From the NCBI GenBank assembly GCA_030538255.1, contig JAUNUI010000007.1:1-64000 (forward strand): a DNA stretch of 64,000 bases, written 5' to 3'. This document shows, in pieces, positions 1 through 7,168 of the stretch; the stretch's first letter is position 1; every line of letters begins with the position of its first letter. This stretch comes from Pelistega sp. GTDB taxonomy: Bacteria; Pseudomonadota; Gammaproteobacteria; Burkholderiales; Burkholderiaceae_B. Position numbers and translations under genes: made by a program. The notes beneath the pieces were generated by a model, which was given only the letters and a program-made list of their open reading frames with translations, made no database searches and was not told the DNA's origin.

Positions 1-456
1 AATGATGATGACCTTAATGATGATGATGAACTTGATGATGATATTTATCTGAAGATTGTTGAGCTTTCCGAAGACGGCAATGACTTCATGGATAATCAAG
101 ATTACACCAGTGCGGCTCAGGCTTTTGCGGAAGGATTGATGCTCTTGCCTGAACCAAAAACCAAGTGGGAAGCTTATACTTGGCTTAAGGCAGGCACTTG
201 TGACGCTTACTTTTTTCTCAATGATTTTCAAAAAGCACAGGAAGAAGCCTTCGATGCAATGAATGGGCCTGAGGGCGCTTATAACCCTTTTATCCTTATG
301 CGTCTGGGTCAGTGTTTTTATGAACTCAATGGCTCAGATAATGAAAAAGCCATTGACTACCTAATGAAAAGTTACCTCTTAGAAGGCGAGGAGATGTTTG
401 CTGACGAGGATCCCAAATATTTAAAAGCAATTGTGCCTTTTATTCAACCATCATAA
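1..456 (+). CDS. TPR-like candidate immunity protein (5' end outside window)
   Basis: The frame is open from base 1, so the gene starts before the window; the first ATG inside it is at 88. The visible N-terminus is very Asp-rich. After it come helical pairs spaced like tetratricopeptide repeats, with alternating aromatic and Ala positions and the segments FADEDPKYLKAI and AEGLMLLPEPKTKWEAYTWL. It resembles the protein encoded at 518-925 on the other strand: both have a 'LLP-P' turn before an aromatic helix and end in a 'PKYLKAI/PKKYVKF' motif. The two genes converge 61 bp apart. By family resemblance and position beside Rhs toxin fragments it is probably a TPR-type immunity protein. The cognate toxin is not visible, and the immunity role is inference. 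Confidence 0.6.
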   Translation, partial: NDDDLNDDDELDDDIYLKIVELSEDGNDFMDNQDYTSAAQAFAEGLMLLPEPKTKWEAYTWLKAGTCDAYFFLNDFQKAQEEAFDAMNGPEGAYNPFILMRLGQCFYELNGSDNEKAIDYLMKSYLLEGEEMFADEDPKYLKAIVPFIQPS

Positions 457-517
457 GTTCATTAAATACAGGCATTTGTCTGTTTCGGGAGGGCGTCTGA
501 GCAGCAGACTAACCTTC

Positions 518-925
518 TCATTGTTTGCGTTCATTAAAAAACTTCACATATTTCTTTGGCGCATTCTCGAAAGCATATTTATCTTCCCTCAATTCTTTTT
601 GAAAATACTCAAAGGCCTCATCATAATTGCCCATTTCATAGTTGATTATGGCTAACCAGAAATATTCCCCATCGGTTACTTGTCGATATTTTTTCCCCTT
701 TACGAACTCCAGCGCCCACTCATGGGCTTGAGCATATTTCTTCTGATCAAAATAATCATTTATCAAGGAATTTACAACCCACCCAAAATACTCACTTGAC
801 TCTTTTGGGGCAGGTAATAAATTCCATGCTTGCATAGCTAGTGTAATTGCGTCATCATATTTCTTTTGTTCTGATAGCAAATTAGACTGATCCATTAATG
901 AGAAAACTTCTTGGTTTGTCGACAT
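518..925 (-). CDS. TPR-like immunity protein for the adjacent Rhs GH-E toxin
   Basis: 135 residues, all helical, with two to three TPR-like units: SEQKKYDDAITLAMQAWNLL near residues 17-36, then a DQKKYAQAHEWALEF unit, then an EMGNYDEAFEYFQ unit. No signal peptide or membrane segment is visible, as expected for a cytosolic immunity protein. It lies 20 bp downstream of the Rhs fragment ending at 946, on the same strand, the usual toxin-then-immunity order. Small TPR proteins in this position are common in Rhs/polymorphic toxin loci. Assignment as the antidote to the GH-E-like nuclease is inferred from adjacency alone. Confidence 0.65.
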   Translation of the reverse strand: MSTNQEVFSLMDQSNLLSEQKKYDDAITLAMQAWNLLPAPKESSEYFGWVVNSLINDYFDQKKYAQAHEWALEFVKGKKYRQVTDGEYFWLAIINYEMGNYDEAFEYFQKELREDKYAFENAPKKYVKFFNERKQ

Positions 926-945
926 TGATTGCTCCTATTCAAACA

Positions 946-1659
946 TTAATAAAAAGGTAATTCAGGTGGGCCAATGGCTGGTGTTTCCTCATAAGTCGTC
1001 TTGAGCTTCGCACCGTCGCTCCTATTATACGAGCGATGTTCAAGGTAATAGTTATCAGGATCTTTCATCCAACTTCGCACCTCTTTAGACTTAGCGCCAA
1101 AATATTTGCCCCGACTATTCCAATAATGCACAGCCGCTGTTTTATGTGACATATCAGCATATTCCATCCTATGCCACTTATTGTCTCGCGTACTGTAAAA
1201 CCTCATCTGTTTACCATTGCCTATAATTTTACCTTCGGCACGCATACGGGCAATGACGTCTTTTCCTGTTCGAGAGTTCTTCCCTGGTGTTCTACCTACC
1301 GTGCGTGAACGAGCACACCACCCCCACGGATCCACCCAACTCAGTGGATTCGGCGCATACTGATACAGGTTCCAACCCCCTGCCAAACCAATCGGATCGG
1401 GTTGTGTAAATCGGCCTAAACTCGGGTCAAAATACCTAAAGGTATTGTAATGCAGTCCACTCTCGTGGTCACGGTATTGACCCTGATAACGTAAGGTTTC
1501 CATCTGACGCCAATCAAGATGTTTGGACGTCGGCTGCTCACTAAACCCCTCGGGGTGCTCTGGGGAGAGGCAGCTCAAAGAGAAACCACTCAGGGTAACG
1601 TCATCCTGCCAGACTAATTCGCCCGCCTGATTCGTAATATAGCTCGGCGCCCCATTCAC
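946..1659 (-). CDS. Orphan Rhs C-terminal fragment with GH-E/HNH-type nuclease toxin
   Basis: A 237-residue reading from a GTG at 1659; the frame is open back to a TGA near 1860 with no ATG. About 115 residues are Rhs core, including [20 protein letters not shown] and ending in DPWGWC, where the hypervariable tip begins. The remaining ~122 residues carry ADMSHKTAA, a spaced W/YW and PDNYYLEHRSYNRS, matching the pattern of GH-E toxins in the HNH/endonuclease VII superfamily (conserved G/S-H and E near NRS). DNase activity in target cells is the family expectation. The core is cut off at 1857-1860, right beside a pentapeptide gene, so there is no delivery part. Such orphan tips are normally silent until recombined onto a full rhs gene. 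Confidence 0.75.
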   Translation of the reverse strand: MNGAPSYITNQAGELVWQDDVTLSGFSLSCLSPEHPEGFSEQPTSKHLDWRQMETLRYQGQYRDHESGLHYNTFRYFDPSLGRFTQPDPIGLAGGWNLYQYAPNPLSWVDPWGWCARSRTVGRTPGKNSRTGKDVIARMRAEGKIIGNGKQMRFYSTRDNKWHRMEYADMSHKTAAVHYWNSRGKYFGAKSKEVRSWMKDPDNYYLEHRSYNRSDGAKLKTTYEETPAIGPPELPFY

Positions 1660-1857
1660 ATCATTATGGTAATAGCGCCAAGTTTGGGCGGTTTTCTCAA
1701 GGTGGGGACTGTCACCCCATCGTTGGGGTGGTGCATACCGCCCCTTATGGGTGAGTCGGGCGATGGGAGCGTAACTGCCTAACTCATAGACATAGGTATG
1801 ACAAATCTGCTGATACTGCTGTACCTGATGGCGGCTCTCGATGCCTTGCCGATATTC
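1315..1857 (-). repeat. Rhs core repeat, copy 1 (truncated)
   Basis: About 543 bp nearly identical to the corresponding part of the 3569-4382 and 5998-6811 copies. Homology stops abruptly at a codon for Glu-Tyr-Arg of the core and is followed directly by a TGA and the 3' end of the pentapeptide gene. One visible difference from copy 2 is at 'aaatcggcc' versus 'aaatctgcc'. Confidence 0.9.
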
Positions 1858-1878
1858 TCACGACGCAAACATAATGAA

Positions 1879-2418
1879 TCATCCACCCTCAGGCTCCTCA
1901 CCTTCCTCGCTTGTCCACGCAATCTCTGCACGTTGCTGAGGAGATAACTCAAGATCCACACCCTGTTTATGCGTCAGAATGGTACCTTGCATAATGGCCT
2001 CACTAAAATCACATTCTTCAAAACTTGATAAACGAAGGTCTGATCCACTTAAGTCTGCCCTTGCAAAATTAACCTCTTCATAAAGTGAGGCTCGCATATC
2101 ACAATTCACTAAAACTGCGTGGGAAAAATCAACCTCAATAAAATCATTCCATGTCATATTTGACTCAGTCAGATCGGTATTATGAAAGGTACTCTCAACG
2201 ATTTCAGAGCGCCCGAAAAATGTACGGCATAAGGTTAAGTGGCTAAAGTCGGCCTCTTCAATACATTCTCGAAATAGGCTAAAGCCAAGTTGTTCATCTT
2301 CATCCTCATCACCATCGTCAAAGCGAGGCATGCTATCAGGCATGGGCAGAATACAACCCTCCTCTATATAGTCGGGCTGTAACTTCAAGCAAGAGTCTTT
2401 ATAACTTAAGCGTGACAT
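1879..2418 (-). CDS. Pentapeptide-repeat protein, candidate orphan immunity protein
   Basis: 179 residues with a run of pentapeptide repeats of the A(D/N)LXX type between about residues 55 and 145 (for example DFSHL, NTDLTES, VDFSHAVL, ARADLSGSDL, CDFSEAIM). This predicts a right-handed quadrilateral beta-helix. The N-terminus is acidic (DDGDEDEDEQ). No signal peptide is visible. It lies between the unknown 198-residue gene upstream and truncated Rhs copy 1 downstream, on the same strand. Pentapeptide proteins occur as immunity proteins in polymorphic-toxin loci; here no toxin ends immediately before it, so its partner may have been lost in the recombination that truncated copy 1. The function is inference. 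Confidence 0.65.
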   Translation of the reverse strand: MSRLSYKDSCLKLQPDYIEEGCILPMPDSMPRFDDGDEDEDEQLGFSLFRECIEEADFSHLTLCRTFFGRSEIVESTFHNTDLTESNMTWNDFIEVDFSHAVLVNCDMRASLYEEVNFARADLSGSDLRLSSFEECDFSEAIMQGTILTHKQGVDLELSPQQRAEIAWTSEEGEEPEGG

Positions 2419-2548
2419 GATTCAACTCCTTATTAAGAATAAGTGACTAATAAATATATTTCTTCATCAAAATGGGCTAAGTAGCTGTGCAATCAAACTA
2501 CTTAATGCATGAGACTGGTCAATTTTCAATTTAATGCGGCCGCTTAAG

Positions 2549-3145
2549 TTATTTTTTACTTGTGTAATATGCATAATGTTGAAGCGTCAAATACAAACCA
2601 TTCATTTGATCATATTTTTCAATGGCATCAGGCCCTGCTAAAAGACGGGAATCAGGTTTCGCCTCAAGGTCTTTGGTAACAGGATCCATACGGTAGACTT
2701 TTTTAAAGTGTTTCTTAATGATTTTGTAGACTTGTTTAACAAAATCACCAGTATCTGCTTCTTCTATAGAATCGTATGAGGCGGCAAAACGCCCCCCTCG
2801 TAGACCACCTGGAGAATATTGCGATATTGGAGAGTGCAAAACTTGAATTAAGCCTGGTCCCACATCAGCTGCATGATATTCTTCACGGTCACCAATCTGG
2901 GCGATATAATTTTTCTCATAGAAATCAAGACTCGTAATATTTGTATTAAGAATTGCACCACCAGAATTTAAAGCGCCATGGCATAAATCTAATGAGGAAC
3001 GAAGATAAGACTTAAGATCACGGTTAGGCCAAGCATAGCAGTCTATAAACACGACCTTATCTCCAAACTCCGCTTTAATCTCTTCAGATATCATACGTTC
3101 ATCTTCAGCGGTCATAAATACGTCAATAACTGGCATCTTATCCAT
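2549..3145 (-). CDS. Unknown protein, candidate immunity protein for the copy-2 Rhs toxin
   Basis: 198 residues, no signal peptide and no membrane segment. I do not recognise the family. Visible features: an N-terminal beta-rich part (MPVIDVFMTAEDERMI), a Gly-rich stretch (SPGGLRGGRFAAS) near residue 115, a Lys-rich helix (VYKIIKKHFKKVYRMDP) and an aromatic C-terminus (LTLQHYAYYTSKK). It starts 9 bp after the stop of the Rhs fragment at 3155 on the same strand, so position argues for immunity. Its downstream neighbour is the pentapeptide gene at 1879, about 130 bp away. Confidence 0.55.
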   Translation of the reverse strand: MDKMPVIDVFMTAEDERMISEEIKAEFGDKVVFIDCYAWPNRDLKSYLRSSLDLCHGALNSGGAILNTNITSLDFYEKNYIAQIGDREEYHAADVGPGLIQVLHSPISQYSPGGLRGGRFAASYDSIEEADTGDFVKQVYKIIKKHFKKVYRMDPVTKDLEAKPDSRLLAGPDAIEKYDQMNGLYLTLQHYAYYTSKK

Positions 3146-3154
3146 TGTATTACC

Positions 3155-4375
3155 TTAAAAATTATATAGTTGTCCTGCAGCCATCTTGCTCGTATCTAAC
3201 TGTCCTGGTGCCACGGTAGTGCCTTTACGAACAGTAATAATAATGGCATTGGAATCCTGTTGCTGAATGCGCTGCGCATTCGTCCACTCCCGTCGACTCA
3301 TCCCTGTACTTAGGCCTTGGTGTTTATGTCTTCCTCTGTCCACAGTCTGTATATGCACTGTTCTCTGCTTAGGATCGATAAACGTCATATCCGTATAAGA
3401 GCCACCTTTACGAGTTCCTTTAACTAAAGGTGGTAAATACGTTTCTGGCAGTTCTTTGCCTGTATTTTGACGACGCCCACCAAAGGTATGTTGAGAGCCT
3501 GGATTCGCTTTTAAAAAAACATCCCTCACCCCATCCATATGCTTTTTAGTGGCCGTATTACCACGGCGACACCACCCCCACGGATCCACCCAACTCAGTG
3601 GATTCGGCGCATACTGATACAGGTTCCAACCCCCTGCCAAACCAATCGGATCGGGTTGTGTAAATCTGCCTAAACTCGGGTCAAAATACCTAAAGGTATT
3701 GTAATGCAGTCCACTCTCGTGGTCACGGTATTGACCCTGATAACGTAAGGTTTCCATCTGACGCCAATCAAGATGTTTGGACGTCGGCTGCTCACTAAAC
3801 CCCTCGGGGTGCTCTGGGGAGAGGCAGCTCAAAGAGAAACCACTCAGGGTAACGTCATCCTGCCAGACTAATTCGCCCGCCTGATTCGTAATATAGCTCG
3901 GCGCCCCATTCACATCATTATGGTAATAGCGCCAAGTTTGGGCGGTTTTCTCAAGGTGGGGACTGTCACCCCATCGTTGGGGTGGTGCATACCGCCCCTT
4001 ATGGGTGAGTCGGGCGATGGGAGCGTAACTGCCTAACTCATAGACATAGGTATGACAAATCTGCTGATACTGCTGTACCTGATGGCGGCTCTCGATGCCT
4101 TGCCGATACTCCTGCACCATCTGCATCCCTGACCAGAGAAAGTCAGTGACTTGGGTCTTGTCCTCAAGCACATCCCAGTACGGCGTGAAGGGTTCAGGGG
4201 GAATCAGCGGTGGTGTGGGTTCAGGCTCAAGTGAGACCCAATCGGCTGAGGTATCCCCACGAAACTTCGGCCGGTACGTCCGTGGCGGTATGGGCTTGGG
4301 TGCTGCTTGCCATTGTTCGGTGGTGACTGTCTTCTGAATGCGTCGGCCTAAGGGGTCGTAGCGAAAAGTCATCAC
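3155..4375 (-). CDS. Orphan Rhs C-terminal fragment with unassigned nuclease-like toxin domain
   Basis: 406 residues from the ATG at 4375; the Rhs frame stays open upstream to a TAA at 4586-4588, adding YDDLGRLRYKK and YYDAEQRL-type YD-repeat sequence. About 269 residues are core, ending DPWGWC. The 137-residue tip has KGGSYTDMTFID, then VHIQTVDRG, then a basic/Gln-rich helix ending in NAIIITVRKG. The order 'GG-x-TD ... hxhQTVD' looks like a restriction-endonuclease (PD-(D/E)XK) core with D and Q/D active-site positions, but I cannot name the family. There is no N-terminal secretion part, so this is an orphan tip. The likely immunity gene follows at 2549-3145. Confidence 0.7.
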   Translation of the reverse strand: MMTFRYDPLGRRIQKTVTTEQWQAAPKPIPPRTYRPKFRGDTSADWVSLEPEPTPPLIPPEPFTPYWDVLEDKTQVTDFLWSGMQMVQEYRQGIESRHQVQQYQQICHTYVYELGSYAPIARLTHKGRYAPPQRWGDSPHLEKTAQTWRYYHNDVNGAPSYITNQAGELVWQDDVTLSGFSLSCLSPEHPEGFSEQPTSKHLDWRQMETLRYQGQYRDHESGLHYNTFRYFDPSLGRFTQPDPIGLAGGWNLYQYAPNPLSWVDPWGWCRRGNTATKKHMDGVRDVFLKANPGSQHTFGGRRQNTGKELPETYLPPLVKGTRKGGSYTDMTFIDPKQRTVHIQTVDRGRHKHQGLSTGMSRREWTNAQRIQQQDSNAIIITVRKGTTVAPGQLDTSKMAAGQLYNF

Positions 4376-4382
4376 CTGCCGC
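3569..4382 (-). repeat. Rhs core repeat, copy 2
   Basis: 814 bp that match 5998-6811 almost base for base, from the codons for DPWGWC back to MTFRYDPLGRR. The match breaks sharply at 4382/6811, where copy 2 continues as in-frame Rhs coding sequence to about 4585 while copy 3 switches to unrelated sequence next to a vgrG remnant. Confidence 0.92.
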
Positions 4383-4654
4383 GTGATCGGTTCTCTGGTT
4401 TGCGCTAAGGAGTGTGATGGTTTCGGCTCGCCTGCTACGCTCTCAATTCGGCTTAAGCGCTGCTCCGCATCATAATAAAACCACTGCTCACCATAGGTAT
4501 AGCTCTTCTTATAGCGTAAGCGTCCTAAATCATCGTACTCAAAGTGAGATGCATGGGAGTAGCCAGTTTTTCTTCGACAGGACGCTTACTCTATAGATCT
4601 TGTCAGACAAGTTCCACGAGATCAGCTGCTTTCGTTTTGGCTATAAAAAAAGCA

Positions 4655-5524
4655 TTATAGTTGGTTTAATCTGTAATAGGCTGCGCCAATTCCTGAAAGC
4701 AATTGTTTAGGATAGCCCTTATCATCTTCAGGCGTACAAAGTCGGATAACATCATCTTTATACTTCAACCACCCTCCTACTCTACGCATTGTCAGCTGGC
4801 TCTCTGCTTCACTCACGGTTTGATTGGCTACAATAGGCCAGTTTCCCCACTTAATCTCATCATCGTAGGTGTAGTGAGGCTTTGCCATAAATCGTAGTCC
4901 CTCAATACTCTCTGGCCGCTCACTAAAACACTGTTCTGAGGGCAAGTAAATAATCATGTCTCGGTATCGTTTTGACACAAATATCACCTTGCCAAAGCGC
5001 TTTCTCTCCCCCAATGTTAATAACTCGCCAAAGGAATTGACATCCTCAACAAAGAAGATATCGCCTTCTTTCACGCGAATCCGCTTGCGCTTCGGCGGTT
5101 TGATTTTCTCCACCTCGCCCTTAAGATAAGCCTGCAAGAATTGCATCAATTCATGTTGATAGCCTAACCAGGCCTCATATTCCTTAGATTCTTGCCAAAG
5201 CGCTACGATTTCAGAGCCTGCTTCGTGGTTTAATATCTTCTCACTTGCCTGTAGCGTCAGTTGAATAATTTCACGAAACTCTTCGTCTGGAATTCGCGCA
5301 AACTTATCTGTCTCCTCAAATACTTCATGTCCTTTAATATAGTCATTAAGTACCTCTAAGAGCGCAAGAACACTACTACTATCTTCCGACTCAATATAAG
5401 CCTCTGTGGTTAATATCTTGTTTAAATATGGATAAATTGATTTCTTGCGTGAATACGCAAGCAAGGCATTAAACCAATCGCCTGCATCGTCATTATCTAA
5501 ATTCTTAATACTCCATGTACCCAT
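4655..5524 (-). CDS. DUF4259 + Imm26-like fusion, candidate immunity for GIY-YIG toxin
   Basis: 289 residues. The N-terminal ~130 residues start MGTWSIKNLDNDDAGDWFNAL, the hallmark opening of DUF4259 proteins. From about residue 145 a second domain begins with RKRIRVKEGDIFFVE and continues with a Gly-Phe-Gly-type strand (RFGKVIFVSKRYRD) and a late IKWGNWPIVANQ segment, resembling Imm26-type immunity proteins. No signal or membrane segment is visible. It begins 47 bp after the Rhs fragment ending at 5572 on the same strand. The domain fusion would be odd for a simple one-domain antidote; it might bind two different ligands. Domain calls are by eye: DUF4259 is quite sure, the Imm26-like part less so. 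Confidence 0.65.
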   Translation of the reverse strand: MGTWSIKNLDNDDAGDWFNALLAYSRKKSIYPYLNKILTTEAYIESEDSSSVLALLEVLNDYIKGHEVFEETDKFARIPDEEFREIIQLTLQASEKILNHEAGSEIVALWQESKEYEAWLGYQHELMQFLQAYLKGEVEKIKPPKRKRIRVKEGDIFFVEDVNSFGELLTLGERKRFGKVIFVSKRYRDMIIYLPSEQCFSERPESIEGLRFMAKPHYTYDDEIKWGNWPIVANQTVSEAESQLTMRRVGGWLKYKDDVIRLCTPEDDKGYPKQLLSGIGAAYYRLNQL

Positions 5525-5571
5525 ATCGGCATCCTTTATTCATCCGTTATCATCAAATCAAAACTATGGCA

Positions 5572-6813
5572 TTACGGTAGACCAAGTTTAGTTAAGGCAT
5601 CTTGGAAAATCTCATTGCCCCATCCTTTCGTATCACCTGCTCGGGAATAGGTCGAGGCGTTTGTACCCCGCGGATGATAGCCTCGAATTTTATTCAGTAA
5701 ATTTGTTGTAGGATTCGTTGACTGTGCTCCACCAAAATAATCCATTAAGCGCTGCTCTAAATATTTGGCTTCTGCCTTCGTTAGGTTATTATCAAAAATA
5801 ATATCTTGTTCCAAATGCCTTTTGTCTGTTGACTGTCTATGTGCCTTACCTCGTTCAGGTGCATCCCCTCGACCCACGTATTTCACTTTACCTGTATGTG
5901 TATCTCTTAGTACGTATAGACCTTGCCCTGTTTTACTATTATAGCGACCTGTACCAGTACCACCATCCCTTCGTTTTGACGGTAATCCTAAGCTACGACA
6001 CCACCCCCAAGGATCCACCCAACTGAGCGGATTCGGGGCATACTGATACAGGTTCCAACCGCCTGCTAAACCAATCGGATCGGGTTGTGTAAATCGGCCT
6101 AAACTCGGGTCAAAATACCTAAAGGTATTGTAATGCAGTCCACTCTCGTGGTCACGGTATTGACCCTGATAACGTAAGGTTTCCATCTGACGCCAATCAA
6201 GATGTTTGGACGTCGGCTGCTCACTAAACCCCTCGGGGTGCTCTGGGGAGAGGCAGCTCAAAGAGAAACCACTCAGGGTAACGTCATCCTGCCAGACTAA
6301 TTCGCCCGCCTGATTCGTAATATAGCTCGGCGCCCCATTCACATCATTATGGTAATAGCGCCAAGTTTGGGCGGTTTTCTCAAGGTGGGGACTGTCACCC
6401 CATCGTTGGGGTGGTGCATACCGCCCCTTATGGGTGAGTCGGGCGATGGGAGCGTAACTGCCTAACTCATAGACATAGGTATGACAAATCTGCTGATACT
6501 GCTGTACCTGATGGCGGCTCTCGATGCCTTGCCGATACTCCTGCACCATCTGCATCCCTGACCAGAGAAAGTCAGTGACTTGGGTCTTGTCCTCAAGCAC
6601 ATCCCAGTACGGCGTGAAGGGTTCAGGGGGAATCAGCGGTGGTGTGGGTTCAGGCTCAAGTGAGACCCAATCGGCTGAGGTATCCCCACGAAACTTCGGC
6701 CGGTACGTCCGTGGCGGTATGGGCTTGGGTGCTGCTTGCCATTGTTCGGTGGTGACTGTCTTCTGAATGCGTCGGCCTAAGGGGTCGTAGCGAAAAGTCA
6801 TCACCTGCCGCAC
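5572..6813 (-). CDS. Orphan Rhs C-terminal fragment with GIY-YIG-like nuclease toxin
   Basis: 413 residues read from a GTG at 6813. Residues 1-272 are Rhs core, ending DPWGWC. The 141-residue tip has GQGLYVLRDTHTGKVKYVGRG, an excellent match to the GIY...YIG pair of strands, then ERGKAHR with the expected Arg/His, a helix containing EAKYLEQRLMDYFGG with the metal-binding Glu position, and a late TNLLNKIRGY with the expected Asn. This fits Tox-URI/GIY-YIG toxins of polymorphic systems, which nick DNA. Upstream the frame continues through a short unrelated stretch to the TAG that ends a vgrG remnant. The tip has no delivery module of its own; the adjacent DUF4259 fusion is the likely antidote. 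Confidence 0.75.
   Translation of the reverse strand: MRQVMTFRYDPLGRRIQKTVTTEQWQAAPKPIPPRTYRPKFRGDTSADWVSLEPEPTPPLIPPEPFTPYWDVLEDKTQVTDFLWSGMQMVQEYRQGIESRHQVQQYQQICHTYVYELGSYAPIARLTHKGRYAPPQRWGDSPHLEKTAQTWRYYHNDVNGAPSYITNQAGELVWQDDVTLSGFSLSCLSPEHPEGFSEQPTSKHLDWRQMETLRYQGQYRDHESGLHYNTFRYFDPSLGRFTQPDPIGLAGGWNLYQYAPNPLSWVDPWGWCRSLGLPSKRRDGGTGTGRYNSKTGQGLYVLRDTHTGKVKYVGRGDAPERGKAHRQSTDKRHLEQDIIFDNNLTKAEAKYLEQRLMDYFGGAQSTNPTTNLLNKIRGYHPRGTNASTYSRAGDTKGWGNEIFQDALTKLGLP
5998..6811 (-). repeat. Rhs core repeat, copy 3
   Basis: 814 bp paired with copy 2 (3569-4382). Differences cluster at the toxin-proximal end (for example 'caaggatcc' for 'cacggatcc', 'gagcggattcgggg' for 'cagtggattcggcg'), while the rest is identical by eye. 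This is a pattern expected of gene conversion or repeated recombination inside the core. Confidence 0.9.
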
Positions 6814-6885
6814 GCGCAGCAGGTTTACTATTAATCCAGGTGTCAGGTGAACCTGTACAAATCCTCGCTTGAATGCTTGGTAGTG

Positions 6886-7036
6886 CTAGGGTACTGCCCA
6901 AATCTCCACCTCACGGTGCACGGGCACATAATCACTCAGCACTAATATCTGCTTATCTTCCTCATACCTAAAGTAATAGTACAGCCCTTCGCGCTCTAAT
7001 AAGAGACTGACAAACTGAAAATCTGACTCGACAACA
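6886..7036 (-). pseudogene. vgrG remnant (internal fragment)
   Basis: Translating the minus strand from 7036 gives 49 residues beginning VESDFQFVSLLLEREGLYYY and containing LVLSDYVPVHREVE before a TAG at 6886-6888. 'ESDFxFVSrLLEREGLYYyF' is the signature of VgrG/TssI spike proteins in their gp27-like part. Nothing before or after it in this frame is VgrG, so this is a fragment. VgrG spikes carry Rhs effectors in type VI secretion, so the remnant suggests a vgrG-rhs unit once stood here. Confidence 0.8.
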
Positions 7037-7168
7037 TAGTATCGGTATCAATATAATTAATTTTTAAGTAATTTATATTAACTTTAAATTAACCACATGA
7101 CATCCATATGACAGCTACTAACTTGTAGTGTATCTATCTTGAAAGAGATGTAAGATATTGTATAAGTT

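Noticed and set aside
4095-4337. Identical 80-residue ORFs on the plus strand here and at 6524-6766
   Set aside because: Both are antisense shadows inside the Rhs core repeat, identical only because the core is duplicated.
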